DNA of 64,000 bases, taken from Burkholderia singularis. Lineage in GTDB: Bacteria; Pseudomonadota; Gammaproteobacteria; Burkholderiales; Burkholderiaceae. The notes below the pieces were generated by a model. That model was not told the origin of the DNA, did not search any database, and saw only the letters and a program-made list of their open reading frames with translations. The translations under genes were made by a program, and so were the position numbers. This document shows positions 1 to 9,300 of this stretch, piece by piece (position 1 is the first letter of the stretch; every line of letters begins with the position of its first letter). The stretch spans positions 1-64,000 of the forward strand of contig NZ_FXAN01000034.1 of NCBI RefSeq assembly GCF_900176645.1. Reading direction: 5' to 3'.

Positions 1-76
1 GATCGGGTGGGCTGCGCCGTTCTAACATCGTGCAGCCCGGGCATGAAGCCGATGCGGTCGGCTCAGGCGACACTGG

Positions 77-94
77 CGAAGCCGCGCGGCTTCG
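77..94 (-). terminator. Palindrome at the 3' end of the left YVTN copy
   Basis: Perfect 18-base palindrome cgaagccgc/gcggcttcg directly downstream of the minus-strand pseudogene. It matches in position the hairpin after the intact copy. There is no clear T-run, so efficiency is uncertain. Confidence 0.35.
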
Positions 95-158
95 TCGCTT
101 CGAGTGGGCGAAGGTGGGGTAAAACGTGGCCGGACGCGATCGCTCAACCCAGGATCGC

Positions 159-636
159 TTATCGGCCATACCGGCCAAACGGCATCAAAAGCGTCGCGCC
201 GCTCGCGGGTGCCGTATCGGATTTCCACAAAGTCGTCGCGCCGCGCACGCGAATGATCGGCACGCTGGTCGACGCGGGACTGGCGACATAGGCGCTCGTC
301 CCGTTAGGCGTGAACGTGGCTCTAACGGGCCAAATGCGAGTGAAACTGCTTACGACGCCGGTCTGCGTGTTCGACGCGACGTCGATCACCGAGACCGTGT
401 TCGAACTCGTGTTAACAACATACGCACGCTTGCCGTCCAGCGTGACGGCCACCGCCCATGGCATCGTGCCCGAGTATTCGGCGACCGCGCCGATCTGAGC
501 GTTGTCGGCCGCGTGCCCTCCATCGACGCGGTTGTGGACCACCCGCCGCCAAGACGCATGCGGAGCGCTTCGCGGCAAACCGCACAGCCTTCATTGGCTG
601 ACGCGGCCGCGCCAGCGGCATGAGTTGTCGGCGTAT
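159..636 (-). pseudogene. Broken copy of YVTN beta-propeller protein gene
   Basis: This is the inverted paralogue of the intact gene at 1400-1870. The ancestral start codon is ATA here (634-636) where the intact copy has ATG. The exported N-terminus (MPLARPRQPM, FAAKRSAC) and the beta-propeller part lie in different frames, so an indel separates signal peptide from body at roughly 540-575. The body keeps recognisable YVTN-type strands (LDGKRAYVVN, NTVSVIDVASNTQTGVV) and ends in the family tail LLMPFGR. It is probably not functional unless the body is translated alone. Confidence 0.7.
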
Positions 637-835
637 GATGTTTCCTTTTTACCGATGAGTGGAATTCCGCGCTGGCTCGGGCGGAGCCGAGGCGACTGAA
701 AGGCTTGACCGTTCGCAGCCTTCTTTCCGATGGGTTGATCGACCGATTCGGGTAAGAACGCCGCCCATCGGATTTAAAGCGTTTTCTTCTCCGATATCAC
801 CGGTCACCTGCGGGAGGATAAACGCTAAATACAAC

Positions 836-1203
836 GCAGCGCCTTCCGCCGCCGCGGTGCCCCCTCATGCCCCCCGCATACCAGCGCCCCCAAGTATCGA
901 ATTTCAAATAAACAGAAATCATTCTTGACTGCGCAGCGCACCTGGAACACGCGTTATCCGAATCGGCAACGCTCAGGCAACGAATCGGCAAGCCACTCGC
1001 ACATATAAGGCAAGCTGCTTAAGCAAACGTTTAATCAAACGGAATTCGCTTCCGTTTTCGAATCGACTCGGACCATGCAACCGCGATCGGCCGTTTTTCC
1101 CAAGCCCAATGCCGCCACGCCGACACCATCCTCATTAAAAAGGTGTTTAAATAAATCATGGCTTGTTCATCGACTCATAGGATAGAGAACGGTATTTCGC
1201 TTT
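836..1203. other. Spacer between the inverted arms, no gene seen
   Basis: Intergenic DNA between two divergent YVTN copies, presumably holding their promoters. No convincing coding sequence. A stretch beginning at 902 (tttcaaataaacagaaatc) is closely similar to one at 11697, upstream of the sulfur locus; see findings. Confidence 0.5.
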
Positions 1204-1399
1204 ATATTTGGACGTTATCCTCCAGAAGATAGCCGGTGATATTGGAGAAAAAAACACTTTAAATCCGATGGGCGGCGTTCTTACCCGAATCGGTCGATCA
1301 ACCCATCGGAAAGAAGGCTGCGAACGGTCAAGCCTTTCAGTCGCCTCGGCTCCGTCCGAGCCAGCGCGGAATTCCACTCATCGGTAAAAAGGAAACATC

Positions 1400-1870
1400 A
1401 TGCGTCGACAACTCATGCCGCTGGCGCGGCCGCGTCAGCCAATGAATGCCGGACGATTCGCCGCAAAGTGCTCCGCGCTCGCGCTGGCCGCCGTGGTGGC
1501 GGCAACCGCGCCGGTGGCCGCCTACGCGGCCAACAACGTCCAGATCGGCACGGTCGCCTCGTTCTCCGGTGATACGCTCACGAAAATCGCAATCAAGCCG
1601 GACGGCAAGCGCGCCTACGTCACCAATCTGTTCTCAGGCACGGTCTCGGTGATCGACGTCGCGTCGAATACACAGACCGGCGTCGTGACCAACTTCACCG
1701 GCCAGAGGCCTAACGGCGTTGCATTCACGCCGGACGGGGTGACGGCTTATGTCGTCAATGGGACATCGGCCAGCGTGTCGGTCATTCGCGTGCGAGGCTC
1801 GACAACTTTCGGTGGAGCCAATACGGCGCCAGCGAGCGGCGCGATGCTTTTGATGCCGTTTGGCCGATAG
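1400..1870 (+). CDS. Small exported YVTN-repeat beta-propeller protein
   Basis: The 156-residue product starts with a positively charged n-region and a hydrophobic core (residues about 25-42), ending at an AYA-type signal-peptidase site, so it is probably secreted or periplasmic. Two YVTN/YncE-type repeats follow, with signature strands PDGKRAYVTN and PDGVTAYVVN, each leading into a SVI strand. A full propeller of this family needs several more repeats, so this is a minimal or truncated member that may oligomerise. The start ATG lies after an aaaaaggaaac ribosome-binding stretch. Function is unknown; YVTN proteins are generally surface or periplasmic, some binding DNA or cofactors. Its neighbour in the inverted arm is a degraded copy. 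Confidence 0.7.
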   Translation: MRRQLMPLARPRQPMNAGRFAAKCSALALAAVVAATAPVAAYAANNVQIGTVASFSGDTLTKIAIKPDGKRAYVTNLFSGTVSVIDVASNTQTGVVTNFTGQRPNGVAFTPDGVTAYVVNGTSASVSVIRVRGSTTFGGANTAPASGAMLLMPFGR

Positions 1871-1965
1871 AACCGATATAGCCGGCAAGCGGGCCTGGGC
1901 TCGGCGAGCGAGCCGCCCTCATCCCGTTTCGCCTCCGTTCGCCCGATCCCGCCGATTCGATGCGA

Positions 1966-1994
1966 CAAAGCCGCGCCGCTTGCGCGCGGCTTTG
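1966..1994 (+). terminator. Hairpin after the YVTN gene
   Basis: Stem caaagccgcgc / gcgcggctttg, 11 bp with a 7-base loop, lies 95 bases downstream of the stop. The 3' side carries ttt within the stem but no following T-run. It is likely a terminator of the GC-rich Burkholderia type. Confidence 0.55.
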
Positions 1995-1995
1995 C

Positions 1996-2623
1996 CCGGA
2001 CAACTTGGAGCTTCACGCGCCAGCCGGTGAATGTTGCGCAGTTCCGCCGGACGCGTTGCGCGTTGAATGGGCCGCCGCTCACGGCTGTGATTCGGATGCC
2101 TTTTCGCATTAAGCGGATTAGCGCAGGCAAATGAAAGAGAGAAAGAATGAAATAGAAAGCCACGGCAATAGAGCGATCGAAGATCTTCGATAAAACCAAG
2201 CCAAATCCATCAGCCAGACATTAATCCGCAAATCAAACATCGCCCGAACATAGGAAATTACCCGCATCTCAATTCACGAAAATTCCATCCCTTTATTCAC
2301 CGCTCACACACTTTTTTATTTGAATAAATTCTTGATATCTTTCCCGCCCCGTCTAATCTACTTATTATGAATTGGCCACACGAATCATGCCATTGCATTG
2401 CAACCTATATAAGGCCATCGCCCCAACCGCCAAAGGCAAACAAAGGAAGCTTGTGTTAAATTCATTAAAATAATTAAACCCCGAAAATATTAATACCAGA
2501 AATCCATCTATCTTATTCGATCAACCTTAATTAGATGCATCCCGCAGCAGCCGCACTTTGAATCCCGAATCCCGAGGCGCTCGCCGCCGGCATTCGGTTC
2601 TCATTCCCGGCTCAGGAGATACC
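1996..2623. other. AT-rich upstream region of the biosynthetic operon
   Basis: No gene recognised. Composition drops from GC-rich to clearly AT-rich from about 2100 to 2540, unlike the flanks. This is typical of a regulatory region or of transferred DNA at the head of a secondary-metabolite operon. Confidence 0.5.
2332..2359 (+). promoter_or_regulatory. Candidate promoter for the NRPS operon
   Basis: TTGATA and TAATCT are separated by 16 bases inside the AT-rich region, resembling a sigma-70 promoter. It would give a leader of about 260 bases before the chosen start of the first oxygenase gene. Several other AT-rich hexamers nearby could serve, so this is a guess. Confidence 0.3.
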
Positions 2624-3463
2624 GTGAAAGTAGAGCCACTATCGGACACGCTCGGCCTACAGGTCAGTGGTGTCGCACTCCAGGCGTGTTCGCCCGACGA
2701 TCAGGCAGGCTTTCTGCGGCTGGTCGCGCAGGCCGGCTTGGTGATATTCCGGCGTCAATGTCTCGACGATCGGGAACTGCACGCATTGGCGCGACGGATT
2801 GGTCCGTTGGAAGAGTCGTCGCGGAGAATCTGCTTGTCCCCCGACTATCCGGCAATCAGCTATTTATCCAATTTGCGTGACGAACATGGCAAGCCCATCG
2901 GTTTCGCCGGAGCCGACACGGATTGCTGGCACTCGGATCAGCAGCATCGGCAAAATCCGGCGACGCTCGCGATCTTGTATTGCGTGATTCCCGCGAGTTC
3001 CGGCGGAGCGACCAGCTTCGTGTCGACCGATGTCGCGACGGCCAGTCTGGACGAGACTACCATCGCGAATCTTGCCACTCGGCGCGCGGCCTATGAGCCG
3101 GCGTACAACCATGACAACGTGCCCAAACTCCGAGTGTCGCACCCGGCATTGCTCGTGAGTCCAACATCGGGCAAACGCTTCGCCTACGTCAGCGAGAACA
3201 CCCAGGGCTTTACCGGCTTGGATGCCGCCGAATCGGCCGCGCTGAAGGACCGCGTGTTGGCCCGAATGCTGCGGCCGGAGCGCATCTACGCTCATCAGTG
3301 GGCCACCGGCGATTGCGCGCTTTACGACAACGCCCAGTTGCTGCATCGGCGCGAAGCCTTTCGTGGCCGACGTTGGCTGAAGGCCACCAAAATCTTCGCC
3401 CCCACGGACATGTTCGCGGTGCCTGGCGGAGAAGCGGTTGCAAATCTGGACATTCAACGATGA
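2624..3463 (+). CDS. TauD/TfdA-family Fe(II)/2-oxoglutarate dioxygenase (first of three)
   Basis: The 279-residue product has the family layout: an N-terminal segment like other TauD proteins (LSDTLGLQVSGV), the iron-binding H-x-D in CWHSDQQH near residue 102, the distal histidine in LLHRREAF near residue 240, and a downstream Arg-rich strand (RGRRWLKATK) for 2-oxoglutarate binding. The GTG start was chosen because AGGAGAT sits 5-6 bases upstream and the protein then begins like its relatives; an upstream TTG at 2558 would add 22 residues unlike the family. It heads a tightly packed operon with two more TauD-like genes and an NRPS, so it probably hydroxylates, desaturates or otherwise oxidises an amino-acid precursor or carrier-bound intermediate. 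The substrate cannot be read from sequence. Confidence 0.88.
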   Translation: MKVEPLSDTLGLQVSGVALQACSPDDQAGFLRLVAQAGLVIFRRQCLDDRELHALARRIGPLEESSRRICLSPDYPAISYLSNLRDEHGKPIGFAGADTDCWHSDQQHRQNPATLAILYCVIPASSGGATSFVSTDVATASLDETTIANLATRRAAYEPAYNHDNVPKLRVSHPALLVSPTSGKRFAYVSENTQGFTGLDAAESAALKDRVLARMLRPERIYAHQWATGDCALYDNAQLLHRREAFRGRRWLKATKIFAPTDMFAVPGGEAVANLDIQR

Positions 3464-3488
3464 TTCCGACGACAGAGGAACAGCCACC

Positions 3489-4508
3489 ATGTCTCATCAC
3501 TCAGACACCGTGCCCATCATCCCCATCGCGGTGCTGCACGACGCGCATTCGTTGATCGCCGAAAGCGGTCGCAGCATGACGGCAGGCCACGCGCTGCGAT
3601 CCCCCACGCCGGTCGCGATTCGGGCCGGACGGCATGGCGGGCTTCCATTCGACAGCCTCACGACCGATCTGTACATGGGCTGTCTGCCCGCATCGCAGAT
3701 TTGCTATGGCAGCTGCTTCGCCGCCCGTGGTGCGTTCGCCGCGGACTACGACTTCGGCATTCGCGTGGAGAACCTGCTCGACGCGGATCAGCTGCAGGCG
3801 GATCTCCTTTCGTTGCCGCCGGAGCAGCGCTTTTTGCGCAACGGCTGGAACAGCGACGCGTCGTGGAACTGGCCCAAAGCGTATGCGCTCGCGAAGCTGA
3901 TCCGCGATGCCGGCCGATGCACCGTGTTCGTCACGAAGTACTTTCGGGTGATCGCCCCGGACACGCAATCCGGATTAGTTCAGGTGGGTGCCGAACTGCG
4001 GGTGTCCGTGAGCGCGTTGGACACGCCGGGTCAACTGCGGCAACGGTTGGCGGGCCTGTTGTCCTACCGGCAGGCGGGCGGCGTGGCTGTGCCGGTGGTG
4101 ATGAGTTCGGTTTTCGCCGATGAGCGGCTCAACCGGCGGCAGGACGAACTGGTCGAGTGGATCTGGCGGCATGACCTTCCGGGCGCGGAGAACAGTTTGC
4201 GCATTCCGCCGGATCTGCCGGTGAGTCGGTTGCTGGACCGCGATCGCGTCGGCGTGCTCGAAGGCAGCGGCGATCTATGGGCGGGCCGCCTCTACGCTGG
4301 CCGGCTGCCCGTGCCGACCATCACGTCCATGCCCGCCGACTATCCGGGATTGCCGTGGCGACACCGTTCGACGCTCGATCTCGATCAATTGGACGCCTGG
4401 CGGCGCGACCCGGTGCCAACTCATGACGAAGTGAGGTCCGGCCGGCAGTTGGCCAAGCCGCGGCAGTGCGGAGTCTTCCAGACATGGCAGCCCATGCGGG
4501 AAATCTGA
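3489..4508 (+). CDS. Unrecognised protein with C-x6-C-x3-C motif in NRPS operon
   Basis: A 339-residue soluble protein that I do not recognise with confidence. Near residue 60 it has MGC(x6)CYGSCFA, a cysteine cluster that could bind a metal or Fe-S centre but lacks the CX3CX2C spacing of radical SAM enzymes. The middle (ALAKLIRDAGRCTVFVTKYF, then GAELRVSVSALD) reads like alternating helices and strands of an alpha/beta barrel. The ATG at 3489 was preferred over one at 3438 because AGAGGA lies 9 bases upstream and overlap with the previous gene is avoided. It lies 25 bases after the first dioxygenase gene and is followed by a 241-base GC-rich gap, so it is very probably cotranscribed and part of the same pathway. 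Confidence 0.75.
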   Translation: MSHHSDTVPIIPIAVLHDAHSLIAESGRSMTAGHALRSPTPVAIRAGRHGGLPFDSLTTDLYMGCLPASQICYGSCFAARGAFAADYDFGIRVENLLDADQLQADLLSLPPEQRFLRNGWNSDASWNWPKAYALAKLIRDAGRCTVFVTKYFRVIAPDTQSGLVQVGAELRVSVSALDTPGQLRQRLAGLLSYRQAGGVAVPVVMSSVFADERLNRRQDELVEWIWRHDLPGAENSLRIPPDLPVSRLLDRDRVGVLEGSGDLWAGRLYAGRLPVPTITSMPADYPGLPWRHRSTLDLDQLDAWRRDPVPTHDEVRSGRQLAKPRQCGVFQTWQPMREI

Positions 4509-4749
4509 GCACGTGGCCAGGCATTCACCTGGCATGTTGGCGCGCAGAAAGCAGGCTTGCGGCACGGGCAGCGGCATTCGGCTTGTGCAGCGGCCGTCCA
4601 CGGCGTGGAGAGCGCCCTGTCGCGCACCGCGCCGGCTCGCTTCGTTCAGCGCGCCGCTGCGCTGCGCAGCCGCTCGCGCGTCCGGCCCCGTGCCGTATGC
4701 CCGGCCGGGACGTTCAACAAGGAATCGACAAAGAAATGCGGAGGTTGCA

Positions 4750-5622
4750 ATGCAGGTGGTCGATATCGCACCGGCCATCGGTGCGCGGATCAGTGGCGTG
4801 CGGATCGACCGGCTGGAGCCGGACGAATTCGGCAAGATCATGCAGGTGCTGCTGGACCGGCATGTGGTGTGTATCGAGGGGCGGGAGGCGCTTGATCCCG
4901 GTGCGCACTTGTCGTTCGCACGGCGCTTGGGGACGATCGCCGAATATCCGTTCGGCAAGCCATTGAATGGCTATCCGGGAATCTTCCGCATCGTCAAGGA
5001 ACGCGATTCGACCAGCAACTTCGGCGGCGTGTGGCACACCGATTCGCCGTACCACGAGATCCCGCCGGCCTACACCGTGCTGCGCGGCGTGGACATTCCT
5101 CGCCACGGCGGCGACACGTTGGTCGCGAACATGCGCGCGGCGTATGAAGCGTTGCCGGCCGACATGAAGGAACGGATTGCGTCGCTCGACGGGATTTTCA
5201 CCGCGTCGAAGGTTCACGGCAGCGGTACGCCCCGGTTTTCCATCGGCGACGTACAACGAATCGACGATCGGGCGCGTGCCGACCAGACGTACATCCATCC
5301 CATCGTGCGGACGCATCCGTCGACTGGCCGCAACGGACTCTATGTCAGCGCCTGCCACATGACCGGCATAGTCGGCATGAACGTGCTCGAGAGCGAGCGG
5401 TTGATCAAACAGTTGTCCCAGCAAATCGTCGACACGCGGTTTGTCGGCCGAGTTCAATGGACGCGCGGCTTGCTCGTGGTGATCGACAACCGTTGCGTGC
5501 AGCACTACGCGCTCAACGATTATCACGGGCAGCGGCGCGAGATTCATCGCGTGCTGGTCAGCGACGGCATCGCGCCGAGCCGGGCACGACAACGGGAGGC
5601 AAGCCATGCGATTTCTCACTGA
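4750..5622 (+). CDS. TauD/TfdA-family Fe(II)/2-oxoglutarate dioxygenase (second)
   Basis: The 290-residue product carries the metal-binding motif VWHTDSPYH near residue 95, a distal histidine in CVQHYALND near residue 252 and the 2-oxoglutarate arginine in REIHRV shortly after. The ATG is placed after GGAGGTTGCA, a good ribosome-binding site; the reading frame is open further upstream but that part has no family resemblance. WHTDSPY is close to the classic TauD/TfdA motif, more so than in the neighbouring paralogues, so this may be the member nearest to ordinary taurine or 2,4-D dioxygenases. In context it is a tailoring enzyme of the NRPS operon. Its 3' end overlaps the third oxygenase gene by 17 bases, implying translational coupling. 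Confidence 0.88.
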   Translation: MQVVDIAPAIGARISGVRIDRLEPDEFGKIMQVLLDRHVVCIEGREALDPGAHLSFARRLGTIAEYPFGKPLNGYPGIFRIVKERDSTSNFGGVWHTDSPYHEIPPAYTVLRGVDIPRHGGDTLVANMRAAYEALPADMKERIASLDGIFTASKVHGSGTPRFSIGDVQRIDDRARADQTYIHPIVRTHPSTGRNGLYVSACHMTGIVGMNVLESERLIKQLSQQIVDTRFVGRVQWTRGLLVVIDNRCVQHYALNDYHGQRREIHRVLVSDGIAPSRARQREASHAISH

Positions 5623-6379
5623 GATCCGCGAATCGCGCAGCGCCAGCACCGGCGAGCGGCTGCGCGCCGCGCTGACCGGGCACAAGGTGGTGGTGCTGCG
5701 ACGCGCGTCGCACGCCGACAGCGACGCCTTCTATCAGAAGCTGGCCGGCGAGATCGGCGACTTTCATTTCCGCGACGAGGACCCGGTGACCGGTGGACTG
5801 GACCATGCCGGCTGGCTGGACATCCGTTACGACGCCACGCTGGCGGCCACCGCGCAATACCGGTACGGCAACGGCCGGATGCCGCTGCATGTCGACGGCG
5901 CATACAGCGACGTGGCGTTCGACGTCTTCTTCCTGTGTTGCGAAACCCCTGCCCGGTTCGGCGGCGCGACGTTCGCGGTGGACGGCGCGCTCGTCACGGA
6001 CTACCTTGCGGCCTGCGATCCCGCGCTGCTGCGGTCGCTGCGCGAGGTGAACGTGCGGTTCACCAAGGGGGAGCGCACCGTGACCAGGCGCGTGATCGAA
6101 TATGACGGCGCGGATCCGGTATTGAATTGGAGCAGCACCCGGGTCGCGCCGGACAACCCGGCCCCGGTCATTGACATGTGCGCCCGGTTCGCCGCGTTCT
6201 GCGAACAACGGCTGGTGGATGGCGGCCTGGTGACGCCGATCCCGTTGATGGCGGGCGATGCGGTATTCATGCACAACCGCCGGGTCCTGCACGGGCGGTA
6301 CGCGTTCTGGGGGGAGCGCTGCCTGCTGAAGGGCGTGCTCAGCCTGACAGCGCGCGTCGGCGGGGAGACCCTCCTATGA
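5606..6379 (+). CDS. TauD-like Fe(II)/2-oxoglutarate oxygenase (third)
   Basis: The 257-residue product is a shorter, more divergent member. The H-x-D iron ligands are in LHVDGAYSD near residue 95 and the distal histidine in RRVLHGRY near residue 228, followed by a basic strand. The start has GGGAGGC just upstream, inside the end of the preceding gene. The stop overlaps the NRPS start as ATGA, so the two are translationally coupled. It resembles the clavaminate-synthase-like branch often found beside NRPS genes. It probably acts on an amino acid or on the NRPS product; order of action is unknown. Confidence 0.85.
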   Translation: MRFLTEIRESRSASTGERLRAALTGHKVVVLRRASHADSDAFYQKLAGEIGDFHFRDEDPVTGGLDHAGWLDIRYDATLAATAQYRYGNGRMPLHVDGAYSDVAFDVFFLCCETPARFGGATFAVDGALVTDYLAACDPALLRSLREVNVRFTKGERTVTRRVIEYDGADPVLNWSSTRVAPDNPAPVIDMCARFAAFCEQRLVDGGLVTPIPLMAGDAVFMHNRRVLHGRYAFWGERCLLKGVLSLTARVGGETLL

Positions 6380-9300
6380 CTGCCGCACGGACAAGGCCAC
6401 GGCAGCCCTCCGTCCATCAGCTGTCCCGGGCGCAGGAGGAAATCTGGCTCGCGCAGGCGCCGCTGGGGCGGGCGGACCCTTACTTGGTGGCAGAGATCGT
6501 CGTGCTGACCGGGAGCCTGGATGTGGATCGGCTAGTCGACGCGGCTCGGTGGGTAGTCGAGCACGACGAAACCGCGCAATGGATTGTGGTCGAAGACGCG
6601 GACCGCACGCGTATGGCCGAGTGCGGCTCGCCGCCAAACGTCCTCGAAGTCGTCGATATGACCGGCCGGCCGGACGCACTCACGTCGGGATGGCGATGGC
6701 TGTCGACATGGATGTCGAAGCCGGTCCTGACTGCCGATCAGCGCGCCTGGACGCTCGTATTGATCCGGGTATCGCCGCACCTGCACCTGTTAGCGTCGCG
6801 CGGCCATCATGCGGTGGTGGACGGCCATGCCGCCCGCTGGCGGCTATGGTGGATCGCGCGGACTTACCGCGCGCTCTGCGCCGGCGCGCGCGCGCCGCTG
6901 ATCGACAACACCGGCGTGGCCACGCTTTTGCGAGCGGAAGCGGACTACCGGCAGTCCAACGCGTTCCTTCGTGACAGGGATTACTGGTTGACCGCCATGG
7001 GCGCCGTGACCAAACCGTTGATTGCCCCTGCGCCTGCGGACGATGCGCCGGCGCGAGTCCGCCGGCGGTTGCCGAAGCCGCTGTCCGACGCGGTGGAATC
7101 GGTGAGCGAGCGGCGGCCGGGGGCCACGGCGGTCATCGCCGGTTGCCTGGCAGTACTGCTTGGCGCCGGCAACGCACTGCTGGAGTTGAGTGTGAGCGGC
7201 CGCAATTCCGACGCGCTACGGCGTACCGCCGGCGTCGCGGTCAATCGGGTGCCGCTGTGGGTGCCCATGCGCTCCGACGACACACTCGAGTCGGTGATCG
7301 GATCGGCGCGTGCGGCGATCCGGGCGGCGTTGCGGCATCAGAGATACCGCAGGGAAGATATCCGGCGTGATCTGCTTGCCGCGGGCCGGCCCGCTCCTAC
7401 CGGGGCCGGGCTGAACATGATGTTGTTCGACGAGTTGCGGCCCGATTTCGGCGCGGTGAACGCAACGATCCATCCGTGCAATTACGGGCCGGTGCCCGGA
7501 TTGGAACTGACTGTATGCAGACCGGCGGCCGGCGGTTCGCTGGAACTGCAATTGGCCGGGAATCCGGCGCAATATCCGGTCGCGCGGCTGCGTGGTTTAT
7601 TGGACCGACTGTGCGCGTTGATCGAGCAGGCGGTACACTCGCCGCGCGGCATCGTGCGCGAGCTGAATGTCGCGCATGACGCGCACACGCCTCGCCAGCG
7701 GCCATCGTCTCCCGTGCCGGCATGGCAGAGCTGGCCAGCCGCATTTGCGCAACAGGCGCGGCGGACCCCGTTTGTGCCCGCAGTCGCCGCTGATTCGCGA
7801 TCGTTGACCTATCAGGCGCTTGAAGCGTGGTGCTCACGGTTGGCCAGACGGCTGGCGCAGCACGGCGTCATGAAAGGCGACGTAGTCGCCGTGACCAGCG
7901 GCCCCTCGCCGCTCGCCGCCGCGGCGATGCTGGCCGTCTGGCGGCTCGGTGCGATCTACCTGCCGCTCGATCTCGGGCAGCCGACGTTGCGGCTGACGCA
8001 CGTGCTCGACATGGCCGCGCCGGTCATCGCGATCGTCGAACCGGACACCATCGGCACGCCGGCGTTGGCGGACATCTCTACCCTCACCGCCGAACCAATG
8101 CCGCAAGCAGGCGCCGAGGCGGACGCCGATGCCGCCGATGCCGACACCGCGATGCCCCCGTCTGCGCTCCACCCTCAGGACCCCGCCTATCTCATCTTCA
8201 CCTCGGGCTCGTCGGGCCATCCCAAGGGCGTGATGGTGAGCCACCGGGGGATTTTGGGCATGGCGCGCGCGCATGCGGACGCGATGAACGCTGGCGTGGG
8301 AGCCAGAGTGTTGCAGTTTGCGCCGATCACATTCGACGCGTCGATCGCGGAACTAACGCTCGCATTGTGCTGCGGCGCGACCGCCGTGTTCGCGGGTTTC
8401 GACGAGTTGAGCCACGGTGACGGCATCGCCAGCGCCATCACCGCTCATGGCGTCTCGCACTTGATCATGGTGCCGTCGGTACTGGCGACCGTCCCTGAGG
8501 AGCGGGTGCCCGCCGGGCTGCGCATCATGGTAGCCGGCGAGCGCCCCGGCCTGGGATTGCTGCGCCGGTGGCGCACGCGCCACCGGTTGCGTAACGCCTA
8601 TGGGCCGACCGAAGCCACCGTGTGCGCGACGATCAGCGAAGAACTCGACGATCTCGCCATCGTGCCGATCGGGCGGGCGATTCCCGGCTGCCCCACGCAA
8701 GTGGTGGACGAGCGGCTCAGGCCGGTGCCCGCCGGAACGATCGGGGAGTTGCTGATCGGCGGCGACGGCGTTGCGCTCGGCTATCTGCACCATCCCGCAT
8801 TGACCGGCGAGCAGTTCGTCACCGGACCGGATGGGACACGCCATTACCGATCCGGCGATCGGGTTCGGCAACTGCCGGACGGCCAGTTGGAATTCGTCGG
8901 CCGGTGCGACCGGCAGATCAAGCTGCGCGGCCAGCGGATCGAACCTGGCGAGGTGGAAGCCGCGCTGCAAACGCACCCCGACGTCCGGCAAGCAGCGGTG
9001 ATCGCCACCGGCGAGCAACTGCTCGCGTATGCGGTGCTCGCCGGTGAAGCCACGCCCCAAGCGCTGGTGCTTTATCTGGCGCACCGGCTGCCACGCTACC
9101 TGACTCCGGACCGGGTCATCGCCGTTGATCGTCTGCCCCGCACCCGGCACGGCAAAATCGACTATCACGCTTTGCCCGAGCTGGCCCCCGCCCCGGCGCT
9201 TGCCCCTGCCCACCCGCGCATGGATGCGCAGGCGCTGGCCCAGTCTCCGCAGGAACATCTGCTCTGCCAGATCTTTGCCGAAGTCCTGGGCCGGGCCCAA

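Larger units (their letters stand above)
65..835. repeat. Left arm of a ~0.8 kb imperfect inverted repeat
   Basis: Reading the minus strand here reproduces, with scattered substitutions and small indels, the plus strand of 1204-1995. The match covers a 5' leader, a small YVTN beta-propeller gene and a 3' terminator-like hairpin. The palindrome at 77-94 corresponds to the hairpin at 1966-1994. The arms are divergent enough to be an old duplication-inversion rather than an assembly artefact. Confidence 0.8.
1204..1995. repeat. Right arm of the imperfect inverted repeat
   Basis: Counterpart of 65-835. It includes about 190 bases of leader conserved between arms, the intact YVTN gene and its terminator-like hairpin. 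Conservation of the leader as well as the coding part suggests the unit duplicated as a whole transcription unit. Confidence 0.8.

Noticed and set aside
659-928. Reading frame MEFRAGSGGAEATERL on plus, and its twin at 1156-1377 on minus
   Set aside because: Both lie antisense in the duplicated leaders of the YVTN genes; similarity comes from the duplication, their ends diverge, and no ribosome-binding site is present.
4513-4749. Upstream extension of the second dioxygenase
   Set aside because: Open frame but Arg/Ala-rich, unlike TauD proteins; a strong ribosome-binding site supports the ATG at 4750.
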